In this document: positions 31,961-39,923 of the stretch, one piece after another
How the letters are laid out: every line of letters begins with the position of its first letter
Numbering within the stretch: position 1 is the first letter of the stretch
Assembly (NCBI GenBank): GCA_934561055.1
Contig: CAKTFN010000008.1
Location: 1-64,000 of the forward strand
Reading direction: 5' to 3'
Source: an uncultured Eubacteriales bacterium
Lineage (GTDB): Bacteria; Bacillota; Clostridia; Oscillospirales; Acutalibacteraceae
Length of the DNA: 64,000 bases
Notes under the pieces: model-generated
Database searches by the model: none
What the model was told of the DNA's origin: nothing
Seen by the model: only the letters and a program-made list of their open reading frames with translations
Position numbers and translations under genes: made by a program

Positions 31961-32239
31961 ATGCAAGACGAGACCTTAAGAACAGAACCGCACAATCTGA
32001 TTCTTGAAGACAGAAAAAAGCTGAAAATGACCGGAGTTACCGACGTTGATTCTTTTGACGAGTCAACGGTAATTGCGTATACTTCGGTCGGTGAACTTAC
32101 GATAACCGGAGCAAAGCTGCACATAAACAGCCTTAACACGGAAAACGGCGAACTGACCGTTGAGGGAACAATTACCTCACTCACATATATTGACCAAGCA
32201 CCGAAAAGCACCGGCTTTTTCGGAAAAATGTTCCGATGA
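31961..32239 (+). CDS. yabP: Sporulation protein YabP
   Basis: A 92-residue protein of the YabP/YqfC family, needed in Bacillus for sporulation and probably part of the spore envelope assembly apparatus in the mother cell. PHNLILEDRKKLKMTGVTDVDSFDE and the following beta-rich GELTITGAKLHINSLNTE block match the family. The ATG at 31961 has GGGAGGA 6 nt ahead; the frame is open for 30 codons upstream without a site. It overlaps yabQ by 4 bp (ATGA). Its presence indicates an endospore-forming ancestry. Confidence 0.92.
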   Translation: MQDETLRTEPHNLILEDRKKLKMTGVTDVDSFDESTVIAYTSVGELTITGAKLHINSLNTENGELTVEGTITSLTYIDQAPKSTGFFGKMFR

Positions 32240-32739
32240 ATTATTCCGAACCGCTGCCTGTGCAGTTTTATGATTTTTTGTTTTTTTTCGGCTTCGGGTT
32301 TCTTGACGGTCTGCTTTTTAAGGCGGTTGAGTTCTTCCGAAAGCTTTTCGGAAACGGAAAGCGTGCTTTTCTTTTTCAGGATCTTGTTTTTTCCGTTCTT
32401 TCAACCGTTTTGATGTTCATTTTTCTTCTGATATATGCCGACGGTATTGTTCGCGTCAATTTGATTGCAGCCTCGATTCTCGGAACGGCCGCTTTTTTTC
32501 TCACGGTCGGAAAGCCGGTCGGAAGAGTTTTTGACGTTCTTTCGCTCGTAATAAGAAAGGCCGTTTCTATTTTGACGGCGCCGGTTTTTTTCTTTTCAAA
32601 AAAGTTCCTTTCGCTTTTCAAAAAAGCGTCCGGCTTTGCAAAAGAAAAAAGGAAAGCTTTTGAAGAAAAAAAGAAGAAGAGCGGAAAAGAAAGAGAAAAA
32701 ATCAGAAAAAAACCTGAGAAGAAACAAAAAAACTCTTGA
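32236..32739 (+). CDS. yabQ: Spore cortex biosynthesis protein YabQ
   Basis: A 167-residue membrane protein with about four transmembrane helices in residues 10-120 and a very lysine-rich C-terminal tail (KEKRKAFEEKKKKSGKE and onward). It matches YabQ, required for spore cortex formation in Bacillus. It is translationally coupled to yabP by a 4-bp overlap. A promoter for the next gene starts within its last codons. Confidence 0.88.
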   Translation: MNYSEPLPVQFYDFLFFFGFGFLDGLLFKAVEFFRKLFGNGKRAFLFQDLVFSVLSTVLMFIFLLIYADGIVRVNLIAASILGTAAFFLTVGKPVGRVFDVLSLVIRKAVSILTAPVFFFSKKFLSLFKKASGFAKEKRKAFEEKKKKSGKEREKIRKKPEKKQKNS

Positions 32740-32763
32740 AAATTTCTGGAAAATCGGTATAAT
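32736..32763 (+). promoter_or_regulatory. Promoter of the divIC-like gene
   Basis: TTGAAA (32736-32741) and TATAAT (32758-32763) are 16 bp apart. It would let cell-division and S1 genes be expressed apart from the sporulation genes. Confidence 0.6.
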
Positions 32764-32802
32764 AAACCAGTATAGTAATTTTATAAATTTTAATGGGAGT
32801 GA

Positions 32803-33129
32803 ATGACGTTGGCTGTTAAACAATTTGTACCTGCACAAAAACCGAAAAAAGTTCAAAAGCACAGCGTTATTCTTTTCGTTCTTGTTGCCGCGTTTGTTTG
32901 CCTTGCGGTTGCGGGTTGCATCGTCAATTACGCTTATGCTGCGGACAACAATTCCGAAGCGGCTCGGATGAGTCAAAAATGCGAAGAGCTCAAAACGGAA
33001 AACAAAGAGCTTGAACGCTTTCTTGAAGATAAAAATCACGATGAATACTATGAAAAAATTGCCCGCGAACAGTATGGCTACGCAAAGCCCGGCGAGCGCG
33101 TTTTCTATGATTCGTCGTACGGAAATTAA
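32803..33129 (+). CDS. divIC: FtsB/DivIC-family septum formation initiator
   Basis: A 108-residue bitopic protein with a basic cytoplasmic N-terminus, one transmembrane helix (about residues 22-45), a short coiled coil (MSQKCEELKTENKELERFLE) and the closing ARE..GYAKPGERVF block of the family. It should join the FtsL-DivIB complex at the septum. Two starts are possible: ATG at 32803, only about 3 nt from GGGAG, and TTG at 32809, about 9 nt from it; the TTG is better spaced. Gene order (yabQ-divIC-yabR) is as in Bacillus. Confidence 0.9.
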   Translation: MTLAVKQFVPAQKPKKVQKHSVILFVLVAAFVCLAVAGCIVNYAYAADNNSEAARMSQKCEELKTENKELERFLEDKNHDEYYEKIAREQYGYAKPGERVFYDSSYGN

Positions 33130-33152
33130 AACGCAGGAGGAAACAGCTTTCT

Positions 33153-33617
33153 ATGCTTGAAATCGGTCAAATTGTTGAGGGAAAAGTCACGGGACTCACT
33201 TCGTTCGGAGCTTTTGTCAGTCTTCCGGAAGGAAAGAGCGGAATGGTTCACATCTCGGAGGTTTCAAACGCTTTTGTTAAGGAGATTAAAGATCATCTCA
33301 CCGAAGGCCAGACCGTAAAGGTCAAAATTATCGGAATCAACGACGAGGGAAAAATCAGTCTCTCAATCAAAAAGGCAATGCCCGAAGAACAGCAGCAGCC
33401 GCGCGAGCAAAGACCCCGTCAAAACCGCCCGCAACGTTCACGCTCGGCTAACGTTTGGCAGGGTCAGCCCGAAAGAAAAGATCCTTCAAGTATGTCGTTT
33501 GAAGACATGATGGCTCGCTTCAAGCAAGTCAGCGACGAAAAAATTACGGATCTCAAACGTTCCGGAGAATCAAAACACGGCGGCGGATATTCAAGACGCG
33601 GCCGCGGCAACAGCTGA
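33153..33617 (+). CDS. yabR: S1-domain RNA-binding protein (YabR type)
   Basis: A 154-residue protein with one S1 RNA-binding domain (residues 1-75, GQIVEGKVTGLTSFGAFVSL and HISEVSNAFVKEI) and a charged, glutamine/arginine-rich, probably disordered tail. It corresponds to YabR, a general-stress or polynucleotide-phosphorylase-like S1 protein of unclear function. AGGAGGAAAC precedes the ATG. It is last in the yab cluster and followed by a terminator. Confidence 0.92.
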   Translation: MLEIGQIVEGKVTGLTSFGAFVSLPEGKSGMVHISEVSNAFVKEIKDHLTEGQTVKVKIIGINDEGKISLSIKKAMPEEQQQPREQRPRQNRPQRSRSANVWQGQPERKDPSSMSFEDMMARFKQVSDEKITDLKRSGESKHGGGYSRRGRGNS

Positions 33618-33633
33618 TACATATTTGATTTTT

Positions 33634-33665
33634 ACTGCCGCAAAATAATGCGGCAGTTTTGTTGT
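33634..33665 (+). terminator. Terminator of the yab cluster
   Basis: ACTGCCGCA pairs with TGCGGCAGT around AAATAA, followed by TTTGTTGT. Confidence 0.82.
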
Positions 33666-33706
33666 ATATGCCAAAAATCACAAAAACCGAAGCGGAGGAA
33701 TTTTCA

Positions 33707-34228
33707 ATGAAAACCTTGTTTAAAAGCAGCTATGTGAGAAGCAAAAAGGACGTCAAAGAGGTTTGCCGCTATCTTTATCTCGGCAGAGGAACGAACATTG
33801 CGCTCAATGTTCTTGTTATGCTCGGTGTTGCTTCGATGATTGCGCTCATGTTTTTGCTTAAAGATTATACCATGCTGATTTTTGCGGCGGCTCTGGTTGC
33901 GATTTGGTCGCTCCAGTTTGTGATGTATGCCCTTGCGGTCAAAAGCGTTCTTAAAAGTTATGATGAGATTTCAAACGGAGAAGCACTGAGGGTTGACTTT
34001 ATCGTTACCGAATCGAACGCTTGGGTAACGTCTTCGGTCGGTGAAGATTACGGAATTCCTTTTGAAAAAATCAAAAGGATAATCGTCAAAAAAGATACGC
34101 TTCTTGTTGTTACCGGCGCAAAACTTGTTTATGCCGTCCCGAAAAATTCATTTGTTCTCGGAAATGCGGCCGATTTTTTGAACTTTTTTAAAGCAAAGGG
34201 CGTTAAAATCAAAGGAAAGCTGAAGTGA
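33707..34228 (+). CDS. YcxB-like membrane protein
   Basis: A 173-residue protein with two adjacent transmembrane helices (about residues 30-75) followed by a YcxB-like C-terminal domain, in which VTSSVGEDYGIPFEKIKRIIV and KLVYAVPKNSFVLG are typical. Function is unknown; related proteins are often annotated as PH-like membrane-associated domains. GCGGAGGAA precedes the ATG at 33707. The esterase gene begins 7 bp after its stop, so the two are probably co-transcribed. Confidence 0.75.
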   Translation: MKTLFKSSYVRSKKDVKEVCRYLYLGRGTNIALNVLVMLGVASMIALMFLLKDYTMLIFAAALVAIWSLQFVMYALAVKSVLKSYDEISNGEALRVDFIVTESNAWVTSSVGEDYGIPFEKIKRIIVKKDTLLVVTGAKLVYAVPKNSFVLGNAADFLNFFKAKGVKIKGKLK

Positions 34229-34235
34229 AAAGGCA

Positions 34236-35138
34236 ATGACAAAATATCCGATTGACAAAGAACTCAAAAAATATTGCAGAAAGATTCCGTTCTTTTCACC
34301 GATGCTTGTTTTGAGCAATCCTTTTCTTCGGCTGATGTATCGCTTCACTCCGATTGAAAAAGGTATAAAGCATGAAACGGAAAAGATCGAAACAAGGGAC
34401 GGGAAACTTCGCATTGACATTTTTTCGTCCGAAAACATTGAAAATGAGGCACCGGTTCTTTTTTATCTTCACGGCGGCGGATTCGGTTACTTTGCTTCGC
34501 CGTTTCATAAAAAGCTTGCCGCAATTTATGCAAAAGAAGCGCATTGCCGTGTGATTTGTCCCGATTATCGCCTTCTTCCGAAACATGCGTATCCGTGCGC
34601 AAAAAACGACAGCCTTAATGCATATTCGTGGGCAAGAAAAGCTTTTCCGAATTCCTTTTTTGCCGTCGGCGGCGACAGTGCCGGCGGAGCGCTCGCAATT
34701 TATGTTGCGAACGAAGCGGAAATTACGCCGGATTTTCAGCTGCTTATCTATCCCGTCTGCGATCCGAAGCAGGACACGAAGTCAATGAAAGAATTCACCG
34801 ACACACCGTTTTGGAATTGCGTCAACAACAAAAAGATGTGGAAAATGTATGCCGGAAAATATTCGTTCGACGAAGTTTCTCCGACGGACAGCAAACTTCT
34901 CGAAAAAATTCCCGACGCATATGTTGAGACTGCTCAGTTTGACTGCCTTCACGACGAAGGAAAAAATTATGCAAAAAAGCTTTCGGAAAACGGCGGAACC
35001 GTTGTCCTTAACGAAACGAGGGGTACGGTTCACGGCTATGACATTGCGCTCAAAACGAAAATCGTGAAGGAAAACGTTCAAAAAAGAATTAACGCGCTCA
35101 ATTCGGCTTTTTCCAAAATCTTGTCTGTTGAAAAGTGA
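34236..35138 (+). CDS. Alpha/beta hydrolase, HSL-like esterase
   Basis: A 300-residue esterase of the hormone-sensitive lipase group. The oxyanion motif HGGG (near residue 79), the nucleophile elbow GGDSAGG (Ser near residue 148) and a C-terminal Asp-His pair (FDCLHDEG..GTVHGY) form the catalytic set. No signal peptide, so it acts in the cytoplasm on small acyl esters; the substrate is unknown. The ribosome binding site AAAAGG overlaps the stop region of the previous gene. Confidence 0.88.
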   Translation: MTKYPIDKELKKYCRKIPFFSPMLVLSNPFLRLMYRFTPIEKGIKHETEKIETRDGKLRIDIFSSENIENEAPVLFYLHGGGFGYFASPFHKKLAAIYAKEAHCRVICPDYRLLPKHAYPCAKNDSLNAYSWARKAFPNSFFAVGGDSAGGALAIYVANEAEITPDFQLLIYPVCDPKQDTKSMKEFTDTPFWNCVNNKKMWKMYAGKYSFDEVSPTDSKLLEKIPDAYVETAQFDCLHDEGKNYAKKLSENGGTVVLNETRGTVHGYDIALKTKIVKENVQKRINALNSAFSKILSVEK

Positions 35139-35156
35139 GGAAAAAGAGTGTATACT
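35128..35156 (+). promoter_or_regulatory. Promoter of the flavoprotein-cmk-plsC-ispH operon
   Basis: TTGAAA (35128-35133) and TATACT (35151-35156) are 17 bp apart; the -35 box overlaps the end of the esterase gene. Confidence 0.65.
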
Positions 35157-35185
35157 AAAGCAAATCATTCAGAAGGGGAATGGGA

Positions 35186-36427
35186 ATGAGTAAAAAAATT
35201 TTGGTTGTCGGCGGAGGTGCGGCCGGACTTCTTGCCGCTGCAACAGCGGCGCAAAACGGTGCAGACGTAACAGTTGCCGAACGAAACGAACGTCCGGCAC
35301 GAAAAGTTATGATTACCGGAAAGGGACGCTGCAACGTCACAAATTGCTGCACAATGCTCAACGAGCTTGTTGCCGCCGTTCCGGGAAACGGACGGTTTTT
35401 GAACGGGGCGTTTTCTCGTTTTATGCCGTCGGACACGACGGAGCTTTTTGAATCGCTCGGCGTTGAACTTAAAGTTGAAAGAGGAAACCGAGTTTTTCCC
35501 GTTTCGGACAAGGCCGTTGACATTGTTGACGCACTCGTTAAAAATGCGACCGAAAGCGGCGCAAAAATCGTTCACGAAAGAGTGACGGAACTTATAATCG
35601 AAAACGGAAAAGTTCTCGGCGCAAAGTTTGAAAGCGGAGAAAAATTTCTTTGCGACAGCGTAATCGTTGCAACCGGGGGCGTTTCTTATCCGCTGACGGG
35701 TTCGACCGGTGACGGCTATGAATTCGCAAAAAAAGCGGGCCACAATATCATCGACCTCTCGCCGTCGCTCGTTCCGCTCGTTTGCCACGAAGGCTTTTGC
35801 TCCGACCTTCAGGGTCTTTCGCTTCGCAACATTGAAATCAGCGTAATTGACAGCGAAAACTATCGTGAGGTTTACCGGGATTTCGGTGAAATGCTTTTCA
35901 CCCACTTCGGCGTTTCCGGCCCGGTCATTCTCAGTGCAAGCGCACACCTCAAAGACATTAAGCCCGGAAAATATGAAATACATATCGACCTCAAACCGGC
36001 GCTTTCATATGAGCAGCTTGACGCAAGGGTTCAACGTGATTTCCTTGAATGTGCGAACAAAAATTTCATCAATGCGCTCGATAAACTTCTTCCGAAAAAG
36101 ATTGTTCCCGTTATTGTTCGCCTGACGGGAATCAAACCTTCAACGAAGGTCAACCAGGTGACAAGGGAGCAGAGAGCAAGACTGGTTTCGGTGCTCAAAG
36201 ATCTCAAAGTTACCGTCCTTCGGACAAGACCCGTTGAAGAGGCAATCGTTACAAGAGGCGGTGTTGACACAAAGCAAATTGACCCAAGAACAATGCAGTC
36301 AAAGCTCGTTTCCGGATTGTACTTTGCCGGAGAGGTGATTGACGTTGACGCTTACACAGGCGGTTTCAATCTTCAAATTGCGTTCTCAACCGGACACCTT
36401 GCCGGAATGAGTGCGGCTCAGGAATAA
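35186..36427 (+). CDS. HI0933/BaiN-like NAD(P)/FAD-dependent oxidoreductase
   Basis: A 413-residue flavoprotein with an N-terminal FAD-binding VVGGGAAGLLAA motif (about residue 6), the KVMITGKGRCNVTN block characteristic of the HI0933 family, VATGGVSYPLTGSTGDGY, and a C-terminal GEVIDVDAYTGGFNLQIAFSTG FAD-contact block. Function is poorly defined; relatives are called BaiN or YhiN, and bile-acid reduction applies only to particular members. The ATG at 35186 lies 7 nt after AAGGGG, while the ATG at 35180 touches it. It heads a cluster with cmk, plsC and ispH-rpsA, an order widely kept in Clostridia. Confidence 0.88.
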   Translation: MSKKILVVGGGAAGLLAAATAAQNGADVTVAERNERPARKVMITGKGRCNVTNCCTMLNELVAAVPGNGRFLNGAFSRFMPSDTTELFESLGVELKVERGNRVFPVSDKAVDIVDALVKNATESGAKIVHERVTELIIENGKVLGAKFESGEKFLCDSVIVATGGVSYPLTGSTGDGYEFAKKAGHNIIDLSPSLVPLVCHEGFCSDLQGLSLRNIEISVIDSENYREVYRDFGEMLFTHFGVSGPVILSASAHLKDIKPGKYEIHIDLKPALSYEQLDARVQRDFLECANKNFINALDKLLPKKIVPVIVRLTGIKPSTKVNQVTREQRARLVSVLKDLKVTVLRTRPVEEAIVTRGGVDTKQIDPRTMQSKLVSGLYFAGEVIDVDAYTGGFNLQIAFSTGHLAGMSAAQE

Positions 36428-36442
36428 AAAGGAGAGAATTTT

Positions 36443-37108
36443 ATGATTAACGTTGCAATCGACGGACCTGCCGGAGCAGGAAAAAGCACAATGGCGAAAG
36501 CCGCGGCGAAGGAGCTCGGCTTTATCTATATTGATACCGGTGCACTTTACCGCACCGTGGGTCTCAATGCGCTCAGAAACGGCGCCGACATCGAAAACCC
36601 GGAAAGCATTGAAAAAACGCTGACGGAAAATCTTTCCGTCGAGCTTCGTTTCATTGACGGCGAACAGAGAATGTTTTTGAACGGTGAGGACGTTTCTTTA
36701 AAAATCAGAACGCCCGAAGCGTCAATGGCGGCTTCAAAAGTTTCTGCCGTTCCGGCGGTGCGTGAATATCTTTTTGACCTTCAAAAAAAGCTGGCGAACG
36801 AAAACAACTGCATCATGGACGGACGTGACATCGGAACGGTTGTTCTTCCGGACGCAAAAGTTAAAATTTTTCTCACCGCTTCGCCCGAAGCGAGAGCGAA
36901 AAGAAGATATAAAGAGCTCGTCGAAAAGGGCATGGACGTGAAATATGAAGACGTTCTTTCTGAAATGAAAGAGCGTGATTACAACGATTCCCACCGTGCA
37001 ATCGCACCGCTCAAGCCCGCTTCGGACGCAATTTTTCTTGACACGAGCGACATCGGCCTTGAAGATTCGGTTGAGCTCATAATTAAGACGATTAAGGAAA
37101 ACATATAA
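36443..37108 (+). CDS. cmk: Cytidylate kinase
   Basis: A 221-residue (d)CMP kinase of pyrimidine salvage and synthesis. The P-loop DGPAGAGKST is at residues 6-15, followed by IDTGALYRTVG and the DGRDIGTVVLPDA block near 130; the lid residues RAKRRYKEL follow. AAAAGGAGAG precedes the ATG. It lies 15 bp after the flavoprotein gene and 24 bp before plsC. Confidence 0.97.
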   Translation: MINVAIDGPAGAGKSTMAKAAAKELGFIYIDTGALYRTVGLNALRNGADIENPESIEKTLTENLSVELRFIDGEQRMFLNGEDVSLKIRTPEASMAASKVSAVPAVREYLFDLQKKLANENNCIMDGRDIGTVVLPDAKVKIFLTASPEARAKRRYKELVEKGMDVKYEDVLSEMKERDYNDSHRAIAPLKPASDAIFLDTSDIGLEDSVELIIKTIKENI

Positions 37109-37132
37109 TCAGAATTTTAAAGGTGTGATCTT

Positions 37133-37789
37133 ATGAATTTTGATTTTTCCGTTCCTAAGGAAAGCAGACTTTACAAATCCCTTCGTCCGTTCGCAAAGGT
37201 ACTCATTTCGCTCAAATACCGTGTTGCCTGTTTCGGAGAAGAAAATATACCGAAGGACGGTGCGTTTATTCTTGCGGCGAACCATATCAGTGCGCTCGAT
37301 CCCGTGATGATAATTTCACGCTGTCCGAGAACGATTCATTTCATGGCGAAGGAAGAACTTTTCAAAAACCGCCTTTTCGGTTCGTTTTTGAAAAGCATGA
37401 ATGTTTTTCCCGTGAAACGAAGAACGGGCGACAAAAAGTCGCTTGAATACGCAAAAACGATTATTGCTCTCGGCTGGGTGCTCGGAATTTTTCCGGAAGG
37501 AACCCGCTCAAAGGATCTGACCCCGAAAAAGGCGAAAAACGGTGTTTCCTATCTTGCCGCAAAAACAAAAGCAGACGTTCTTCCGGTGAGCATTTATAAG
37601 ACGCCGGAGGACAGAAGCCGGCGTCCGAAAATCACGATCCGCTTCGGAACGCTCATAAAAAACGGCGAACTTGACCTTTCCGAAAATTATTCTCAGCAGA
37701 AAATCAGAGAAGCAAGCGAAAAGGTTATGAAAAGCATAACCGGGCTTTGGCTTTTGAAGCACGGAGAAAAAGAAAAAAGCAAGAGGTAA
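37133..37789 (+). CDS. plsC: 1-acyl-sn-glycerol-3-phosphate acyltransferase
   Basis: A 218-residue PlsC-type acyltransferase that makes phosphatidic acid. The catalytic NHxxxxD motif is NHISALDP (near residue 53), with FPEGTRS near 121 for glycerophosphate binding. A short hydrophobic N-terminal region probably attaches it to the membrane face. AAAGGTGTG precedes the ATG. The next gene, ispH-rpsA, starts 9 bp after its stop codon. Confidence 0.94.
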   Translation: MNFDFSVPKESRLYKSLRPFAKVLISLKYRVACFGEENIPKDGAFILAANHISALDPVMIISRCPRTIHFMAKEELFKNRLFGSFLKSMNVFPVKRRTGDKKSLEYAKTIIALGWVLGIFPEGTRSKDLTPKKAKNGVSYLAAKTKADVLPVSIYKTPEDRSRRPKITIRFGTLIKNGELDLSENYSQQKIREASEKVMKSITGLWLLKHGEKEKSKR

Positions 37790-37798
37790 AATTTAAAA

Positions 37799-39805
37799 GT
37801 GAACAGTAAAAAATATTCGATTGAGGTTGCGAAAACCGCAGGTTTCTGCTTCGGCGTTGACCGTGCGGTGAGCACACTTTACAATCTTGTCGAAAGCGGA
37901 AAAAAGGTTTGCACTTTTGGCCCGATTATTCATAACCCTTCGGTTATAGACGATCTTGAAAAAAAAGGCGTTCATATTATTGAACACCCGAGCGAAGCAC
38001 CGAAGGACACAACGGTTGTCATCAGAACCCACGGCGTTGAAAGATTTGTTACCGACGAACTGAAAAAAAGAAAGATCGATTACATTGATCTTACCTGCCC
38101 GTTCGTGATGAAAATTCAAAAAATCGTTGAAAAGCACTCCGCAAAAGACAGACTGCTTTTGATTGCCGGAGACGAAAATCATCCGGAGGTCAAGGGCTTT
38201 CGCAGCCATTGGGAAGGGGAAAGCCTTGTTTTTAAAAACGAGGCCGAACTTGAAAAACTTCTTTCAAATCATCCCGAAATTGCGAACGGAGAAGTTTATG
38301 TTGTCGCTCAGACGACCTTTTCTGTAAAAGAATGGGAAAAAACCTCAAAAATTTTAAAAAAACTATGTACAAACGGTTTTTTCTTTGATACAATATGTAG
38401 TGCGACTAATGACAGACAGCAGGAGGCGTTTTCGCTCTCAAAGCGGTGCGACGCAATGATCGTTGTCGGCGGTCGGACGAGTTCAAACACCGCAAAGCTC
38501 AAGGCAGTGTGTGAACAAAACTGCCCGACGTTTTTGGTCGAAACGGCGCAGGAACTTCATTCGATTGATTTTTCGCGCTTCCTCTCAATTGGGGTAACAG
38601 CAGGGGCTTCCACTCCTGCAGGTATTATAAAGGAGGTACTATCCACCATGTCCGAAATTTTAAACGAACAAACAAATTCTGAAGAAATGAGCTTTGAGGC
38701 CGCTTTGGAGGAGAATCTCAAATCAATGAGCTCCGATCAAAAAGTGCTTGGCGTTGTTGTAGGTATTGCACCTAATGAAATACAGGTCGATATCGGCAGA
38801 AAATATGCTGGCTTCGTTCCTATTGAGGAGTACAGCAACGATCCTACTGCCGATCCGAAAGCAGAACTCAAAATCGGTGACGAGATCAATCTCATCATCA
38901 TGAAGACCAACGATTCCGAAGGAACCATGATGCTTTCAAAGCGCCGTTTCGACGCAATCGCAGCATGGGACAACATCATGAAGGCTAAGGACGACGAAGA
39001 AATTCTTGAAGGCGTTGTTGCCGAAGCTGTCAAGGGCGGCGTTCTTGTTTACGCTCAGGGCGTTCGCGTTTTCATTCCGGGTTCACTCACCGGACTTCCG
39101 AGAGACGCAGACCTTTCCGAACTCGTTAAGACTAAAGTTAGATTCCGCATCATCGACGTTGACAAGGCAAAGAAGCGTGCTGTCGGTTCAATCCGTTCAG
39201 TCGTAAGAGAAGAACGCAAGGCTGCAACCGATGCTTTCTGGGCTCAGGTTGAAGAAGGTCAGGAATACACCGGAACCGTTAAGTCACTCACAAGCTACGG
39301 CGCATTTGTTGACCTCGGCGGAGTTGACGGAATGGTACATATTTCGGAGCTTTCCTGGAAGCGCATCAAGCATCCGTCCGAAGTTGTCAAAGAGGGCGAC
39401 GTTGTCAAGGTATACGTTAAGGCTCTTGACAGAGAAAACAGAAAGATTTCTCTCGGCTATAAGAGAGTTGAAGACAATCCCTGGGAAATTCTCAAGAGAG
39501 ATTATCCGGTCGGCTCGGTTGTCAACGCAAAGATCGTAGGTCTCACCACCTTCGGCGCATTCGCAAACGTAATCGACGGAATTGACGGTCTTATCCACAT
39601 TTCACAGATTGCCGACCGCCACATCGCTTCTCCGAAGGAAGTTCTCAACATCGGTGATGAAGTTACCGTTAAGATTACCGACATCGACTTTGAAAAGAAG
39701 CGTGTAAGCCTTTCAATCCGTGCTCTTCTTGAGCCGCAGGATGAAGAGACTGAAGAAGCCTCAGACGAAGCTTCCGAAGAAGCCGCAGACGAAGAAGCCG
39801 AATAA
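37799..39805 (+). CDS. ispH: IspH-ribosomal protein S1 fusion
   Basis: A 668-residue fusion. Residues 1-283 are IspH, the last enzyme of the MEP isoprenoid pathway, with three conserved cysteines for its 4Fe-4S cluster (Cys17, Cys100, Cys200) and the closing VTAGASTPAGIIKEV block. From about residue 284 a ribosomal protein S1-like part follows with four S1 repeats (near VLGVVVGIAP, ILEGVVAEAV, EYTGTVKSLTSYGAF and VNAKIVGLTTFGAF) and an acidic tail. The fusion is known in Clostridia and its purpose is unclear. The start is GTG with AAGAGGT ahead. A strong internal binding site occurs at the junction. The S1 part is more codon-biased than the IspH part. Confidence 0.95.
   Translation: MNSKKYSIEVAKTAGFCFGVDRAVSTLYNLVESGKKVCTFGPIIHNPSVIDDLEKKGVHIIEHPSEAPKDTTVVIRTHGVERFVTDELKKRKIDYIDLTCPFVMKIQKIVEKHSAKDRLLLIAGDENHPEVKGFRSHWEGESLVFKNEAELEKLLSNHPEIANGEVYVVAQTTFSVKEWEKTSKILKKLCTNGFFFDTICSATNDRQQEAFSLSKRCDAMIVVGGRTSSNTAKLKAVCEQNCPTFLVETAQELHSIDFSRFLSIGVTAGASTPAGIIKEVLSTMSEILNEQTNSEEMSFEAALEENLKSMSSDQKVLGVVVGIAPNEIQVDIGRKYAGFVPIEEYSNDPTADPKAELKIGDEINLIIMKTNDSEGTMMLSKRRFDAIAAWDNIMKAKDDEEILEGVVAEAVKGGVLVYAQGVRVFIPGSLTGLPRDADLSELVKTKVRFRIIDVDKAKKRAVGSIRSVVREERKAATDAFWAQVEEGQEYTGTVKSLTSYGAFVDLGGVDGMVHISELSWKRIKHPSEVVKEGDVVKVYVKALDRENRKISLGYKRVEDNPWEILKRDYPVGSVVNAKIVGLTTFGAFANVIDGIDGLIHISQIADRHIASPKEVLNIGDEVTVKITDIDFEKKRVSLSIRALLEPQDEETEEASDEASEEAADEEAE
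38629..38650 (+). promoter_or_regulatory. Internal ribosome binding site at the IspH-S1 junction
   Basis: AAAGGAGGT (38629-38637) lies 10 nt ahead of an in-frame ATG at 38648 (residue 284), exactly between the IspH and S1 parts. It could start a separate 385-residue S1 protein. The same bases encode Ile-Lys-Glu-Val, a conserved IspH ending, so coincidence is possible. Confidence 0.45.
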
Positions 39806-39835
39806 TTTATTTTGCTTTTTCAAAAGAACAAGATC

Positions 39836-39865
39836 AATCCCCGTCTTTAAGGCGGGGATTTTTTG
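39836..39865 (+). terminator. Terminator of the ispH-rpsA operon
   Basis: AATCCCCG pairs with CGGGGATT around TCTTTAAGG, followed by TTTT. Confidence 0.82.
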
Positions 39866-39869
39866 ACGC

Positions 39870-39905
39870 AAAAATACCGGACGGCTATTCGTCCGGTATT
39901 TGTTT
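39870..39905 (-). terminator. Terminator of the amidohydrolase gene
   Basis: AAATACCGGAC pairs perfectly with GTCCGGTATTT. On the minus strand it is followed by a T run. It lies directly behind the amidohydrolase stop codon and back to back with the previous terminator. Confidence 0.82.
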
Positions 39906-39923
39906 CTTATTTGCCGTTGCGTA

